64,000 nucleotides of DNA from Bacillota bacterium (GCA_023435305.1 JAEYRV010000029.1:1-64000), one strand, 5' to 3'. Shown: positions 16,961 to 25,582, numbered from the stretch's first letter. Notes: generated from the sequence alone by a model not told the origin. Numbers and translations are program-made.

Positions 16961-17545
16961 CTCCTTGGTTTGTGTTACCTTTGTTTTTTCTTAATGCCAC
17001 AAATATAGGGACCGCTCTGCTGTGATTGCTTCCACGGGCAGAGCGATCCCCATCGCTTCTGACATTAAGTCTTTTTTCTGTAATAACGGTGCTTAATTCG
17101 ACACTACTCCCCAAGCACTCTGTGCAGAGCATATGGTGCTTTGCACAACAAAGGCGATGGCCTGAACTGCGGCTGGCTTCACCGCATCATGGGAATTTCA
17201 CCCCCGCCAGGATCTCTGCCGGCTGCCCTCATTGCGTGATCCCCCGGTCAGGGGGGCTGTGACTGGACAGAAGTATCAATATAGGCTGACGGGATCATTG
17301 CGAGACAGGCTGCCACAGCCTGTTTTCCGGTCGGATGGGTACCGCTCTGCACCTTATTTGGCCGTCTTTGATAGGAGCAGGAAGAAACGAGCAATCAAAA
17401 AAATAAGTGATTTCACTTTTCTTGCTGCCTGCCTACAGGTGGTCTTGGCGCATCCTCCGGGGTCGCTTTTCCCTTTCGAGGTCCGTCAGCTAATGTATTC
17501 AGGTCATCGGATATGAAATTTTCAACGTACGGTTGGGGGAATGAG
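16961..17545 (-). other. Non-coding stretch with strong secondary structure
   Basis: About 585 bp without a convincing gene. On the minus strand a hairpin of about 13 bp (GGGATCGCTCTGC with GCAGAGCGGTCCC) lies at about 17010-17055, just before the mazF-like gene. A GC-rich segment near 17160-17240 contains GGGGGTGAAATTCCC, which recalls the FMN riboswitch core, but the remaining conserved FMN blocks are not found. It may be a structured RNA leader of the mazF-xis-int operon or decayed coding DNA; I cannot decide. Confidence 0.3.
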
Positions 17546-17588
17546 AAAAACCCCCTCACTACTAATCCGGTTTCGTGAGGGGGTCTAC
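17546..17588 (-). terminator. Terminator of the sigma-like gene
   Basis: On the minus strand CCCCCTCAC pairs with GTGAGGGGG and is followed by TTTTTCTC, starting about 16 nt after the stop at 17600. Confidence 0.8.
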
Positions 17589-17599
17589 AAAAATTATTT

Positions 17600-18019
17600 T
17601 TATAAATTGATCAGTTTTTTTAATTTGAGCAGGATTTTCCGCTTGCGGTAATTGATGAGCTGCTGTGATATGCCGGTTTCAGCAGACAGCACCGATTCGC
17701 TCTTTCCTTGAAAAAACAGGATGTGAATTAGCTCCTGCTCCTGGCTGGTAAGCTGCCCAATACACTGATGGAGTCGCTGTGACAGGAGCTTGTCCACTAC
17801 CATATCCTCCACATGGGGCGAAAGCAAATCAGGGATTGCATCCTCTCCGTTGGTTTCTCCGGTATCCAGCCCGCTATAGAAAAACACAACATGCCTTGCG
17901 TCCTTTTCCTCCAGATGCAGTTCACGGCGCTTCATGCGGTAATAGGTTAGATAGATTTCTTCGGTGACAGGGACGAGCTGCCCCTACACTTTAATTCTAT
18001 ACTCTTTCTTTTCTGCCAT
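17600..18019 (-). pseudogene. Sigma-70 region-4-like regulator interrupted by an in-frame amber codon
   Basis: From ATG 18019 (GGAGG 9 nt upstream) the frame reads MAEKKEYRIKV, then TAG at 17984-17986, then continues GQLVPVTEEIYLTYYRMKRRE and on to the stop at 17600. Homologues in Firmicutes integrative elements, as I recall them, have Gln there, so a single CAG-to-TAG change explains it. The rest (139 codons in all) has a sigma region-4 helix-turn-helix near the end: LTSQEQELIHILFFQGKSESVLSAETGISQQLINYRKRK. Re-initiation at the internal ATG 17935 would give 111 residues. Either inactivated or expressed as a shorter product. Confidence 0.75.
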
Positions 18020-18062
18020 ATGGCTTGTCCTCCGTTTTCTGAAATTTTGATGGTGAGTCAAA

Positions 18063-18281
18063 ATGTCAGAAGCGGAGGAGAACGGCAGCGCGGTTTCGAC
18101 ACGCTTATATATAAAACAACAACTAAATCTCCTTTTTTTGGAAAATTTAGTCGTTGTATCAGTTTTTTTGTCGAAAGAAAAAAGTCAGTACGTTGCCCTT
18201 GGCAAAATACTGACCTTTTTAGAACAGGCTTATGAAATTGTACGAGTGGAGAATGATATGTACGGTTTGCGCCGTCTTTAG
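18063..18281 (+). CDS. Possible small hypothetical protein
   Basis: A 72-codon open frame, read opposite to its neighbours. The start ATG 18063 has only a weak upstream site. The region also contains a hairpin (ACAACAACTAAAT pairing with ATTTAGTCGTTGT), which argues for an RNA structure or operator rather than a protein. No domain is recognised. It lies between the sigma-like gene and the c-di-GMP riboswitch. Confidence 0.25.
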   Translation: MSEAEENGSAVSTRLYIKQQLNLLFLENLVVVSVFLSKEKSQYVALGKILTFLEQAYEIVRVENDMYGLRRL

Positions 18282-18403
18282 TGCCACCTCTTATAAAAGG
18301 GAATATAGATAATGCTCATACGGATACCCCTTTCACCACGGCGCGTAGCGAAAGCCGGTATCCTGATACCCAAATTATCCGTCAAAAGCCGTAAGAGATG
18401 ACA

Positions 18404-18433
18404 AGAGCCTGCCCTCTTGGGAGAGGGCAGGCC
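18404..18433 (-). terminator. Expression-platform-like hairpin after the riboswitch
   Basis: GCCTGCCCTC pairs with GAGGGCAGGC over a very short loop, starting about 14 nt after the aptamer on the minus strand. Only a weak U-rich tail (TCTTGTC) follows, so termination may be inefficient. Confidence 0.5.
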
Positions 18434-18446
18434 CATTGCGGTTTTT

Positions 18447-18526
18447 GGCAGCCAGACTATCATAGCGCGTAAGCGCCTTAGATCCTCAGCTTTGCGTCCC
18501 CGGCTTTAGCCGGGTTTGCCCTTGGC
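18447..18526 (-). promoter_or_regulatory. c-di-GMP-I (GEMM-I) riboswitch aptamer
   Basis: On the minus strand the conserved blocks occur in order and with normal spacing: AAGGGCAAACC, a P2 stem CCGGC/GCCGG closed by TAAA, GGGGACGCAAAGC, GGATCTAAGG, a short hairpin CGCTTACGCG, then TATGATAGTC and TGGCTGCC. This is the GEMM-I signature that binds cyclic di-GMP. Unusually, it begins 57 nt after the stop of the LRR/SLH gene on the same strand, and the next minus-strand reading frame is the broken sigma-like gene about 430 nt away. It is thus an orphan, or controls that remote gene. Confidence 0.88.
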
Positions 18527-18583
18527 TTTATTTATTTTGTTGTCTTTCTCACGTTGCTTTTTGTTTGCACATAGTTAAGATTT

Positions 18584-21500
18584 TTATTCGCTCATCAGGT
18601 TATACAACACCTGTGCCATCTGCGCACGAGTGGTCGTTTCCTCGGGAGTAAGCTTTCCGTCGGCGCCGCTGACAGTTCCGGTTTCAACCAGCAGTATCAT
18701 GGCGTCCTTTGCCCAGGAAGCGACCTGTCCGGCGTCACTGAAGGCTGACAGGGATTTTCCCGTATTGCCTTCCGGCAGCTGTCCGATTGCTTTGAGTGCA
18801 TTGTACAGCAGGGTGAACATTTCCTGACGGGTGATTTCCTTGCCCGGCGCGTACATATTGTTGCCTACGCCGCCGGATATGCCGAGGCGTTTTGCCGCTG
18901 CCAGATAGCCTGTGTAATAGGTGTTGCCCGCGTCGGCGAAGTTGTCCGCGGTCGCTGTGTCGGGGGCTATACCATAAGCTTTCATCAGCATGACGATGAA
19001 TTCGCCTCTTGTCAGCTTTGCGTCAGGGCTGTAATTGCCGTTTCCTGTGCCTGTGGTGATCTCCCTTGCCGCTATGAAGCTTACTGCTTTGCTGTACCAT
19101 GCGTTTTCAGCCACATCCTTGAAGGTCACTTTATTGTAGCCCACGGCGTATTGGGAGAAGTGATCAGTCTTGAAGCTGATGGTGCCGGTGGCCGGGTCAT
19201 AGCTACAATTGCTGACGACTTCCGGCTTGCCTTCCGCGTTTATGTAGTAGATGACGATGGCGTTCAAGTCCTCACCGGCTTTTGGCGAATAGGGTACCGA
19301 TACCGATACGCTGCCGCCGAACTGGGAGATTGTCTGCCCGCCGCTGGTGACACTGAAATTGAATACCGGTCTGTCACCTATGAGCTGCTGCGTTTCCGCA
19401 GACAGGGTGGAGGCATCTACGATGGAGGCCGATATGTTTACAGCTCCCGTCGCTTCTCCCGCTATGGTGGCAAGCGCGGCTGCGTCAAAGCTGAGGGATG
19501 CAACAGGGCTGGACACGGTAAGGGCCGCCGTATTGCCGTCCGCAGCCTGTTCCATTGCCGCCTTGGGGATGCTGGTTTCTACGGTTTTGGCATTTGCCGG
19601 AGCTGTTAACTTGATTTCTACCACCGCTGCCGTACCGCCGCCTTGCTTTGCCGCTGCTTCCGCCGCTTTAGCGATAGCGTCGCTTACCTGTGCCTGTGTA
19701 ACGGCTGCTGTGGCTGTGCCGCTGTTGTCAATCGTGGCTGTAGCGGTGGTGGTTGCTGTTGCCGTATTTCCGGAGGTTGTTGTTTCTGTTTTCGGTGCCG
19801 GTGGTGTAACAACAGGTGTGCCGCCACCTCCGCCTGAGGACGAACCGCCGGTGTATGTCCAGTGGGCATAGATTTCTGTATTTTCCGTGAACTCGGTGGC
19901 TGTCGTTACCGCCGTACCGCCGCTTGCCAGCGTAAACCAGCCGCTAAAGCTATAGCTGCCGCTGCGGGTCGGCGTGGGGAGCGAGGATAGTTTCCCGTCC
20001 GCGCCTGTCAGCGCAGAAGTCGGGGACACGCTACCGCCGTTGGCATTGAAGGTTATGGTGGCGGTGAACTCCTTATACACCTCCACCGCCTGCGGATTGT
20101 TTGTTACATGAAAATCCCCAAAGTCTGCTATGCTCACCGTTACGTCGCCCTCGGCGCTTACGCCGGAAAGCGCAATCGTCCATGTGGTGCCGGAGCCGGA
20201 GAGCGTTCCCTTGGTGGCGGAGCCGGTGGTACCGTTAGCAATGGTGATTTTGTCCGCCGTCAAGCCGGTCACGGTTTCGCTGAATGTGAGAACTATGCCG
20301 GTGGAATTAGCCGTGCCGCTGGTGCCGCCTGTTTGTGTTGCCGTGAAGGTGACAGGCGTTCTCTGCGGGGTAAATGTAAAATTGCCAGTGTCCCAAGTGA
20401 TCGTTTTTCCTGTGACGGCACCCGTACTCGGTATGTTGTTATAGCTGACATTTATGACAGTGTAAGTCACACTGCTGTTCAGCACCAGCTCCGTCAGGCT
20501 GTTGTGGTGGCACTGCAGCGCTGTCAGGCTGTCCGGCAGTGCGGGCAGCGCCGTCAGGTTGTTGTATTGGCACTGCAGCGCTGTCAGGCTGTCTGGCAGC
20601 TCGGGCAGCGCCGTCAGGTTGTTGCTTTCGCAATCAAGCATGGTCAGACCGGTCGGCAGCGTCGTCGGCAGCGCCGTCAGGTTGTTGTTGTAGCAATAAA
20701 GCCCTGTCAGACCGGCCGGCAGCGATGTAGGCAGCGCCGTCAGGCTGTTGTTGGTGCAATAAAGTGTTATCAGACTGTCCGGCAGCACGGGCAGCGCCGT
20801 CAGGTTGTTGCGGTTGCATTGAAGATATGTCAGTGCCGTGAAATATCCAATGCCCGTCAGGTCGGAGATACTTTGGTCGTATACATTAATGGTGGTAATA
20901 GCGGCTATTTCCGCTGCCGTCAGAACACTGTCGTCGCCATAAGTCTGGTTTTGCAGCCACGTCCGGAAATTGGCGTCCGGGAAATTGGCTGCGTTAATGA
21001 CAATGTCGCCGACGGGCACCGTTTTCTGTGGGTAGAAAAGGAAAGCGGCGTTACCTGATCCGCCATCCGCACTCCGCCAGTTTATGGTCGGTCCCGTGAC
21101 GTCACTTGTATTTGTCATATAATTACCATTGGCATAAATGAAAACGTAAGTCGCACTGCTGTTCAGCTCCAGCTCCGTCAGGCTGTTGTTGTTGCAATCA
21201 AGCTCTGTCAGACCGGCCGGCAGCGCGGGCAGCTCCGTCAGGCTGTTGTTGTTGCAATCAAGCCTTGTCAGGCTGTCCGGCAGCGTCGCGGGCAGCTCCG
21301 TCAGGTTGTTGCTGTAGCAATAAAGCCTTGTCAGACCGGCCGGCAGCGCGGGCAGCTCCGTCAGGCTGTTCGTGTTGCAATCAAGCTCTGTCAGACCGTC
21401 CGGCAGTGAGGGCAGCTCCGTCAGGTTGTTGTTGTAGCAATAAAGCTCTGTCAGACCGTCCGGCAGTGCGGGCAGCTCCGTCAGGCTGTTCATGTTGCAA

Positions 21501-22741
21501 TCAAGCACTGTCAGACCGGTCGGCAGCAGCGCGGGCAGCGCCGTCAGGTTGTTGTTGTCGCAAAGAAGCACTGTCAGTGCCGTGAAGTATTCAATGCCCG
21601 TCAGGTCGGAGATATTTTTGTTTTGTACATACATGTTGGTAACAGCGGCGATTTCCGCTGGTGTCAGAACATCGTCGTCATCTCCGTAGTGCTGGTCTAG
21701 CAGCCACGCCCGGAAATTGGCGTCTGGGAAATTGGCTGCGTTAATGACAATGTCACCGGGGCTTTTCTGCGGGGCAAATGTGAAATAGGTGCCGTTCCAA
21801 GTGATAGTTTTTCCTGTGACGGCACCCTCATTCGGTATGTTGTTATAGCTAACATTAATGTATAACAGAGGCGCACTGCTGTTCAGCACCAGCTCCGTCA
21901 GGCTGTTGTAGGAACAATCTAGACTATCCAGACTGTCCGGCAGCGCAGGTAGTGCCGTCAGGTTGTTGTTCTGGCAATGAAGCATTGTCAGACTGTCCGG
22001 CAGATCGGGCAGCTCCGTCAGGTTGTTGCCGCCGCAACCAAGCTGTGTCAGACCGGCCGGCAGATCGGGCAGCTCCGTCAGGTTGTTGTCGCTGCAACCA
22101 AGCCATGTCAGACCGGCCGGCAGATCGGGCAGCTCCGTCAGATTGTTTCCGTCGAAAGAAAGTATTGTCAGACTGTCCGGCAGATTGGGCAGCTCCGTCA
22201 GGTTGTTGCCGCTGCAATCAAGCCCTGTCAGACCGGCCGGCAGATCGGGCAGCTCCGTCAGATTGTTGTAGGCGCAACTAAGCCTTGTCAGACTGTCCGG
22301 CAGATCGGGCAGCACCGTCAGGTTGTTGCTGCTGCAATCAAGCTCTGTCAGATTGGCCGGCAGCGACACGGGCAGCGCCGTCAGGTTGTTGTAGGAGCAA
22401 TCAAGCCCTGTCAGACCGGCCGGCAGATCGGGTAGCTCCGTCAGGTTGTTGTCGCTGCAATGAAGCTCTGTCAGTGCCGTGAAATATTCAATGCCTGTCA
22501 GATCGGAGATACTCTTGTCGGATACATCCATACTGGTGACAACGGCGATTTCCGTTGCCGTCAGAATATGGTCGCTTCCATAAGTCTGGCTTTGCAGCCA
22601 CGCCCGGAAATTATCGTCCGGGAAATTGGTTTCGTTAATGTCAATGTCGCCGTCTGCAGCCAGCGCCGTCATCGGCAGCATTGTCAGCACCATGCACAGT
22701 GCCAGCAGCAGGCTGCCGATTTTTTTCCATGTTCGTTTCAT
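18584..22741 (-). CDS. Giant LRR surface protein with InlB-type repeat and three SLH domains
   Basis: A protein of 1385 residues. A signal peptide (1-28, ending TALA-AD) is followed by three blocks, each opened by a cap of the form INxxNFPDxNFRAWLxxQ and then 20-residue leucine-rich repeats of the LPx type (NNLTELPDLPAGLTGLDCS), the kind known from YopM/IpaH. An Ig-like domain (about 800-890), an InlB B-repeat-type domain (ITFNANGG...YAHWTY), a Gly/Ser linker and three SLH domains (about 1205-1385) follow. SLH domains anchor to secondary cell-wall polymer, so this is a surface adhesin or receptor. GGAGG lies 8 nt before ATG. It is the last gene of the HK/RR operon. Confidence 0.92.
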   Translation of the reverse strand: MKRTWKKIGSLLLALCMVLTMLPMTALAADGDIDINETNFPDDNFRAWLQSQTYGSDHILTATEIAVVTSMDVSDKSISDLTGIEYFTALTELHCSDNNLTELPDLPAGLTGLDCSYNNLTALPVSLPANLTELDCSSNNLTVLPDLPDSLTRLSCAYNNLTELPDLPAGLTGLDCSGNNLTELPNLPDSLTILSFDGNNLTELPDLPAGLTWLGCSDNNLTELPDLPAGLTQLGCGGNNLTELPDLPDSLTMLHCQNNNLTALPALPDSLDSLDCSYNSLTELVLNSSAPLLYINVSYNNIPNEGAVTGKTITWNGTYFTFAPQKSPGDIVINAANFPDANFRAWLLDQHYGDDDDVLTPAEIAAVTNMYVQNKNISDLTGIEYFTALTVLLCDNNNLTALPALLPTGLTVLDCNMNSLTELPALPDGLTELYCYNNNLTELPSLPDGLTELDCNTNSLTELPALPAGLTRLYCYSNNLTELPATLPDSLTRLDCNNNSLTELPALPAGLTELDCNNNSLTELELNSSATYVFIYANGNYMTNTSDVTGPTINWRSADGGSGNAAFLFYPQKTVPVGDIVINAANFPDANFRTWLQNQTYGDDSVLTAAEIAAITTINVYDQSISDLTGIGYFTALTYLQCNRNNLTALPVLPDSLITLYCTNNSLTALPTSLPAGLTGLYCYNNNLTALPTTLPTGLTMLDCESNNLTALPELPDSLTALQCQYNNLTALPALPDSLTALQCHHNSLTELVLNSSVTYTVINVSYNNIPSTGAVTGKTITWDTGNFTFTPQRTPVTFTATQTGGTSGTANSTGIVLTFSETVTGLTADKITIANGTTGSATKGTLSGSGTTWTIALSGVSAEGDVTVSIADFGDFHVTNNPQAVEVYKEFTATITFNANGGSVSPTSALTGADGKLSSLPTPTRSGSYSFSGWFTLASGGTAVTTATEFTENTEIYAHWTYTGGSSSGGGGGTPVVTPPAPKTETTTSGNTATATTTATATIDNSGTATAAVTQAQVSDAIAKAAEAAAKQGGGTAAVVEIKLTAPANAKTVETSIPKAAMEQAADGNTAALTVSSPVASLSFDAAALATIAGEATGAVNISASIVDASTLSAETQQLIGDRPVFNFSVTSGGQTISQFGGSVSVSVPYSPKAGEDLNAIVIYYINAEGKPEVVSNCSYDPATGTISFKTDHFSQYAVGYNKVTFKDVAENAWYSKAVSFIAAREITTGTGNGNYSPDAKLTRGEFIVMLMKAYGIAPDTATADNFADAGNTYYTGYLAAAKRLGISGGVGNNMYAPGKEITRQEMFTLLYNALKAIGQLPEGNTGKSLSAFSDAGQVASWAKDAMILLVETGTVSGADGKLTPEETTTRAQMAQVLYNLMSE

Positions 22742-22759
22742 TTCAAAAAAACCTCCATT

Positions 22760-23110
22760 CTAAGTTTTGTTTTCGGAGCCTGTTTCGTCCGTTAACATAT
22801 CCATGAGCTCATCAAGGCTCAGGCTTGCGCCGTTTGACCAGTAGACGCGCCCGCCGTCCGTGCGGGGCAGATGGAGCGTCTGGATTTCGGCGCAGGACAG
22901 GCTGGGGCCATCGATCCAGTAAACCCGGTCACCGTCTGTTTTCGGCCTGCCAATCCGTTTATTCTCAAGCAGCTCTGTAAACGCCGGATCATGCGCCTTT
23001 CCTGTCAGAGGGAGTAAAACGGCCTGCCCATTTGTAAAGTGAATGTCCAGAAAAATACCGGATAAGTCATCCCCCTCCCAGTGCGCACCGACCATTCGTA
23101 TTTTCACCAT
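22760..23110 (-). CDS. DUF2442-like protein
   Basis: A protein of 116 residues from ATG 23110, with AGGGGGTG 6 nt upstream. The pattern MVKIRMVGAHWEGDDLSGIF, then DIHFTNGQAVLLPLTG and GDRVYWIDGPSLSCAEI resembles DUF2442, a small fold often linked to toxin-antitoxin or regulatory loci. The last third repeats the motif (GGRVYWSNGASLSLDELM), an internal duplication. It is encoded between the second DUF2442-like gene and the LRR gene. Function unknown; the context suggests a partner of the two-component system or of LRR protein expression. Confidence 0.65.
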   Translation of the reverse strand: MVKIRMVGAHWEGDDLSGIFLDIHFTNGQAVLLPLTGKAHDPAFTELLENKRIGRPKTDGDRVYWIDGPSLSCAEIQTLHLPRTDGGRVYWSNGASLSLDELMDMLTDETGSENKT

Positions 23111-23115
23111 GTCGT

Positions 23116-23172
23116 TCACCCCCTGTACACCGGCAAGGACAGAATACCGATTCGTTTCCATGTTCGTTTCAT
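23116..23172 (-). CDS. 18-residue leader ORF duplicating the LRR protein start
   Basis: ATG 23172, after GAGGAGGAGTGAACAG, encodes MKRTWKRIGILSLPVYRG. The first six residues and their codons are identical to the start of the LRR/SLH protein (MKRTWK), after which the signal sequence is lost. The stop TGA lies 5 nt before the ATG of the DUF2442-like gene and overlaps its ribosome binding site. It looks like a duplicated signal-peptide start, or a leader allowing translational coupling. Confidence 0.4.
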   Translation of the reverse strand: MKRTWKRIGILSLPVYRG

Positions 23173-23176
23173 CTGT

Positions 23177-23482
23177 TCACTCCTCCTCATGATTATTCTG
23201 GCTTCGTGTTGCGTTGCCGTGGGACAAAAGCATCGCTAAAATTTCCTCCAGCGTGATGGATGCCCCGCCGGGCCAGCAGAGTCCCTTGCCATCGGTATAT
23301 GGCTTGCAGAAATCTCCGCTTTCAATCAGGGCGGCAAAGACCGGCTCTCGGATTCTGTTTCCAAGCTCCAACAGAATGGTGTGCCCGCTCTCCAGCGTAA
23401 CGCCGAAGGTGTCTCCATCAAACGCCTCTGCCCGGATAATTTTCAACGGCTCGGTCGCAGTTGGTTCAGACCACATTTTCAT
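23177..23482 (-). CDS. DUF2442-like protein, second copy
   Basis: A protein of 101 residues from ATG 23482, with GAGGAGG 5 nt upstream; the frame extends to 23545 but without a better site. Segments DGDTFGVTLESGHTILLELG and GKGLCWPGGASITLEEILAML parallel those of the neighbour at 22760, so the two are tandem paralogues of one DUF2442-like family. The C-terminus is polar (Asn/His/Glu). It lies immediately downstream of the response regulator and before the leader ORF and paralogue. Function unknown. Confidence 0.65.
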   Translation of the reverse strand: MKMWSEPTATEPLKIIRAEAFDGDTFGVTLESGHTILLELGNRIREPVFAALIESGDFCKPYTDGKGLCWPGGASITLEEILAMLLSHGNATRSQNNHEEE

Positions 23483-23624
23483 AACCACCTCCTCGTCTAA
23501 ACGCACAAGCCTGAAAAGGCTAAATTCTTCTATACCCTGCACCATATTTTACCGTGCCCGGAAATCAAAAGTGGCGAGAGTAACAAAATTGTTACTCTCG
23601 CCACAAATATTTTTCCCAAAGCCG

Positions 23625-24293
23625 TTATTCTCTCTCGAAACAGTACCCCTCACCACGGGACCACTCAATCCGATAGCCGCAGCTCTTGATTTTTTCCCGC
23701 AGGCGGTTGAGCGTTGTCTTCAGTGTGTTGCTGTTGCCCGCCATGGGCTGCTTCCACACCTTTTCATACAGATATTCCGCACTGATAAAGCGTTCCTCGT
23801 TCTGCACAAAAATCAGCAGCAGGACAAATTCCTTCTGAGACAGCAGCAAATCGGCGCCGTCAAGGGTCGCCACGTCAGCCGTCACATCAAGGCAGAGCCG
23901 CCCCTTGTGGATACGCTCCGGCACCTGCTGAGCGCGGCGCAACAACGCCTCCACCCGTGCCAGCAGCACCCCGAAGTCATAGGGCTTGGGAAGATAGTCG
24001 TCGCCTCCCGCCGTGAGCCCCCGCACAATATCCTCGGGCGCGGTAAGCCCGGTCAGCAGCAAAACCGGCGTCCGTGAATATTGCCGCAGATCCGCCATAA
24101 AATCCAGCCCGCTTCCATCGGGCAGCATAATGTCCAGCACAAACAGATCGGGCAGGCGCGCGTCGCAGGCTTTGCGGGCGTCCGCAAGGGTCAGCGCCGT
24201 GACGACCTCGTAGCCCCACCGTGTGAGCATACGCTCATTGCCCTGCATGATCTGTTCGTTGTCCTCCACCAGTAAAATCCGTTTCCCGCTCAT
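23625..24293 (-). CDS. OmpR-family response regulator
   Basis: A protein of 222 residues. The receiver domain (1-118) has the acidic pair in LLVEDNEQ, phospho-acceptor Asp54 in FVLDIMLPDGSG, Thr in LLLTGL and Lys in LPKPYD. A winged-helix output domain (about 128-220) ends in TTLNRLREKIKS and the wing YRIEWSRGEGYCF. Its start overlaps the end of the histidine kinase by 4 nt (ATGA), indicating coupled translation. Position in the operon suggests that it controls the downstream DUF2442 and LRR/SLH surface genes in response to an external cue. Confidence 0.93.
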   Translation of the reverse strand: MSGKRILLVEDNEQIMQGNERMLTRWGYEVVTALTLADARKACDARLPDLFVLDIMLPDGSGLDFMADLRQYSRTPVLLLTGLTAPEDIVRGLTAGGDDYLPKPYDFGVLLARVEALLRRAQQVPERIHKGRLCLDVTADVATLDGADLLLSQKEFVLLLIFVQNEERFISAEYLYEKVWKQPMAGNSNTLKTTLNRLREKIKSCGYRIEWSRGEGYCFERE

Positions 24294-25582
24294 ACTCTTT
24301 CCCCTCCAAACTGCCCTTCATAGGTGGGCAGGGCGAATGTGGCCGTTGTGCCGCTGCCCTGAGTGCTCTCGATCCATATCCGCCCGCCATGGGATTCCAC
24401 CACCGTCTTGCACAGGTACAGGCCGAAGCCCGTGCCGCCTGTGGAAACGCCCCGTTCAAACACATGGGGCAGCAGCTCGGCGGAAATGCCCGTGCCGGTA
24501 TCGGTGACTGTCACTAAAATCTCGCGCCTTGTTTTTTCTGCCCGCAGGGTAATTTCGCCCTGCTGCGTATAGACGGCGGCATTTTGCAGGAGATTGGCCA
24601 CCACCTGTGCCAGCAGATCGGCGTTGCCGAATACGTTCAGTCCTTGCCCAATGTCCGCATTCAGGACATTGCCCCGCTTTTGTAGGTGCAGAGAGAACAT
24701 TTCTGTGCTGCTGCGCAGAAGGGTGGAAAAGTTCACCGCCTGCTTGTCGGTATTTTCGCTCATAGAGGCCAGATTCAGCATTCCGCCCACCATGCGGGCC
24801 AGCCGCATAATCTCCTGTTGGGCGTTCTGAAGCAGCTCCGCCGCCTCCGCGTCCTTTACCGCCTCGTCCATGTCCTCTAAAATTTCAGCCACCGTCTGCA
24901 CATTCACAGAGATAACCGTCAATGGTGTGCGCATTTCGTGGGAGGTGTTGGAGAGAAACTCTGTTTTCGCACGGCTGGCTCTTTCGAGAATATGGTTCTG
25001 TTCGTCCAGCTTTTTCTGCTGTTCCCGATACAGCCGAATCTGTGCGTACATGGTAACACCCAGGGCGGTGCCTGCTACAACGAAGCCGAAAATTGTATCG
25101 GTCAAAACCAAACGGCTGTTGACATAATATTCGCCGAGGTCATAATAGCCGTAAGCATACAGGCATAGTCCGGTGTAAAACAAAAGCTCGAATGCCGCGA
25201 TAACAATGGCCAGTTTTCCGTCCAGCATGAATATCGTAAACACAACGGCAAAGACAAAGAAATAGGGAGTGGCGCCGTAATATGCGCCGTTCAGGAAAAA
25301 GAAAACGGGAAATCCTATGAGAAAGATGGCGATGATGGTAATCAAATAACAAAGCTGGTACCGTCCGCTTTTGACGGAATACCAGAGCAGCGCTATCGCC
25401 AGAGCGCAAAATGCGCTGTAGGCCGCCAAGTTTACAACGCTCTCCCCAAGCAGCGGCGCGGCTATCGCCGAAATAAGACTGACCACCACACCCGCCATGG
25501 CCAAGATGTTGAACAGCCGTACCCGCAGATCAAGGTGCTTATCTAAAAAGCTGTCGCGTATCAGTGAATGCAATTTGTTCAT
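24290..25582 (-). CDS. Membrane sensor histidine kinase
   Basis: A protein of 430 residues. About six hydrophobic helices fill residues 20-190, leaving no large extracellular domain. A linker coiled coil (REQQKKLDEQNHILE) is followed by HisKA with the phospho-His in FLSNTSHEMRTPLTVI, then HATPase_c with N box NLLQNAAVYTQQG, G1 VTDTGTGIS, F box HVFERG and G2 GTGFGLYLCK. It should phosphorylate the adjacent OmpR regulator. Start and stop overlap both neighbours by 4 nt, so it forms a tight operon with the HTH gene and the regulator. Confidence 0.93.
   Translation of the reverse strand: MNKLHSLIRDSFLDKHLDLRVRLFNILAMAGVVVSLISAIAAPLLGESVVNLAAYSAFCALAIALLWYSVKSGRYQLCYLITIIAIFLIGFPVFFFLNGAYYGATPYFFVFAVVFTIFMLDGKLAIVIAAFELLFYTGLCLYAYGYYDLGEYYVNSRLVLTDTIFGFVVAGTALGVTMYAQIRLYREQQKKLDEQNHILERASRAKTEFLSNTSHEMRTPLTVISVNVQTVAEILEDMDEAVKDAEAAELLQNAQQEIMRLARMVGGMLNLASMSENTDKQAVNFSTLLRSSTEMFSLHLQKRGNVLNADIGQGLNVFGNADLLAQVVANLLQNAAVYTQQGEITLRAEKTRREILVTVTDTGTGISAELLPHVFERGVSTGGTGFGLYLCKTVVESHGGRIWIESTQGSGTTATFALPTYEGQFGGERV

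Noticed and set aside
17160..17240. FMN riboswitch
   Set aside because: GGGGGTGAAATTCCC matches one conserved block, but the other conserved blocks of the FMN aptamer were not found and no riboflavin gene follows.
19151..22482. Many long plus-strand open frames (for example 20108-21058)
   Set aside because: They are antisense to the LRR/SLH repeats; their Cys/Arg/Gln-rich repetitive products and lack of ribosome binding sites mark them as shadows.
18584..22741. The 60-63-bp DNA repeats as a CRISPR or satellite array
   Set aside because: They encode in-frame leucine-rich repeats of a protein with signal peptide and SLH domains.
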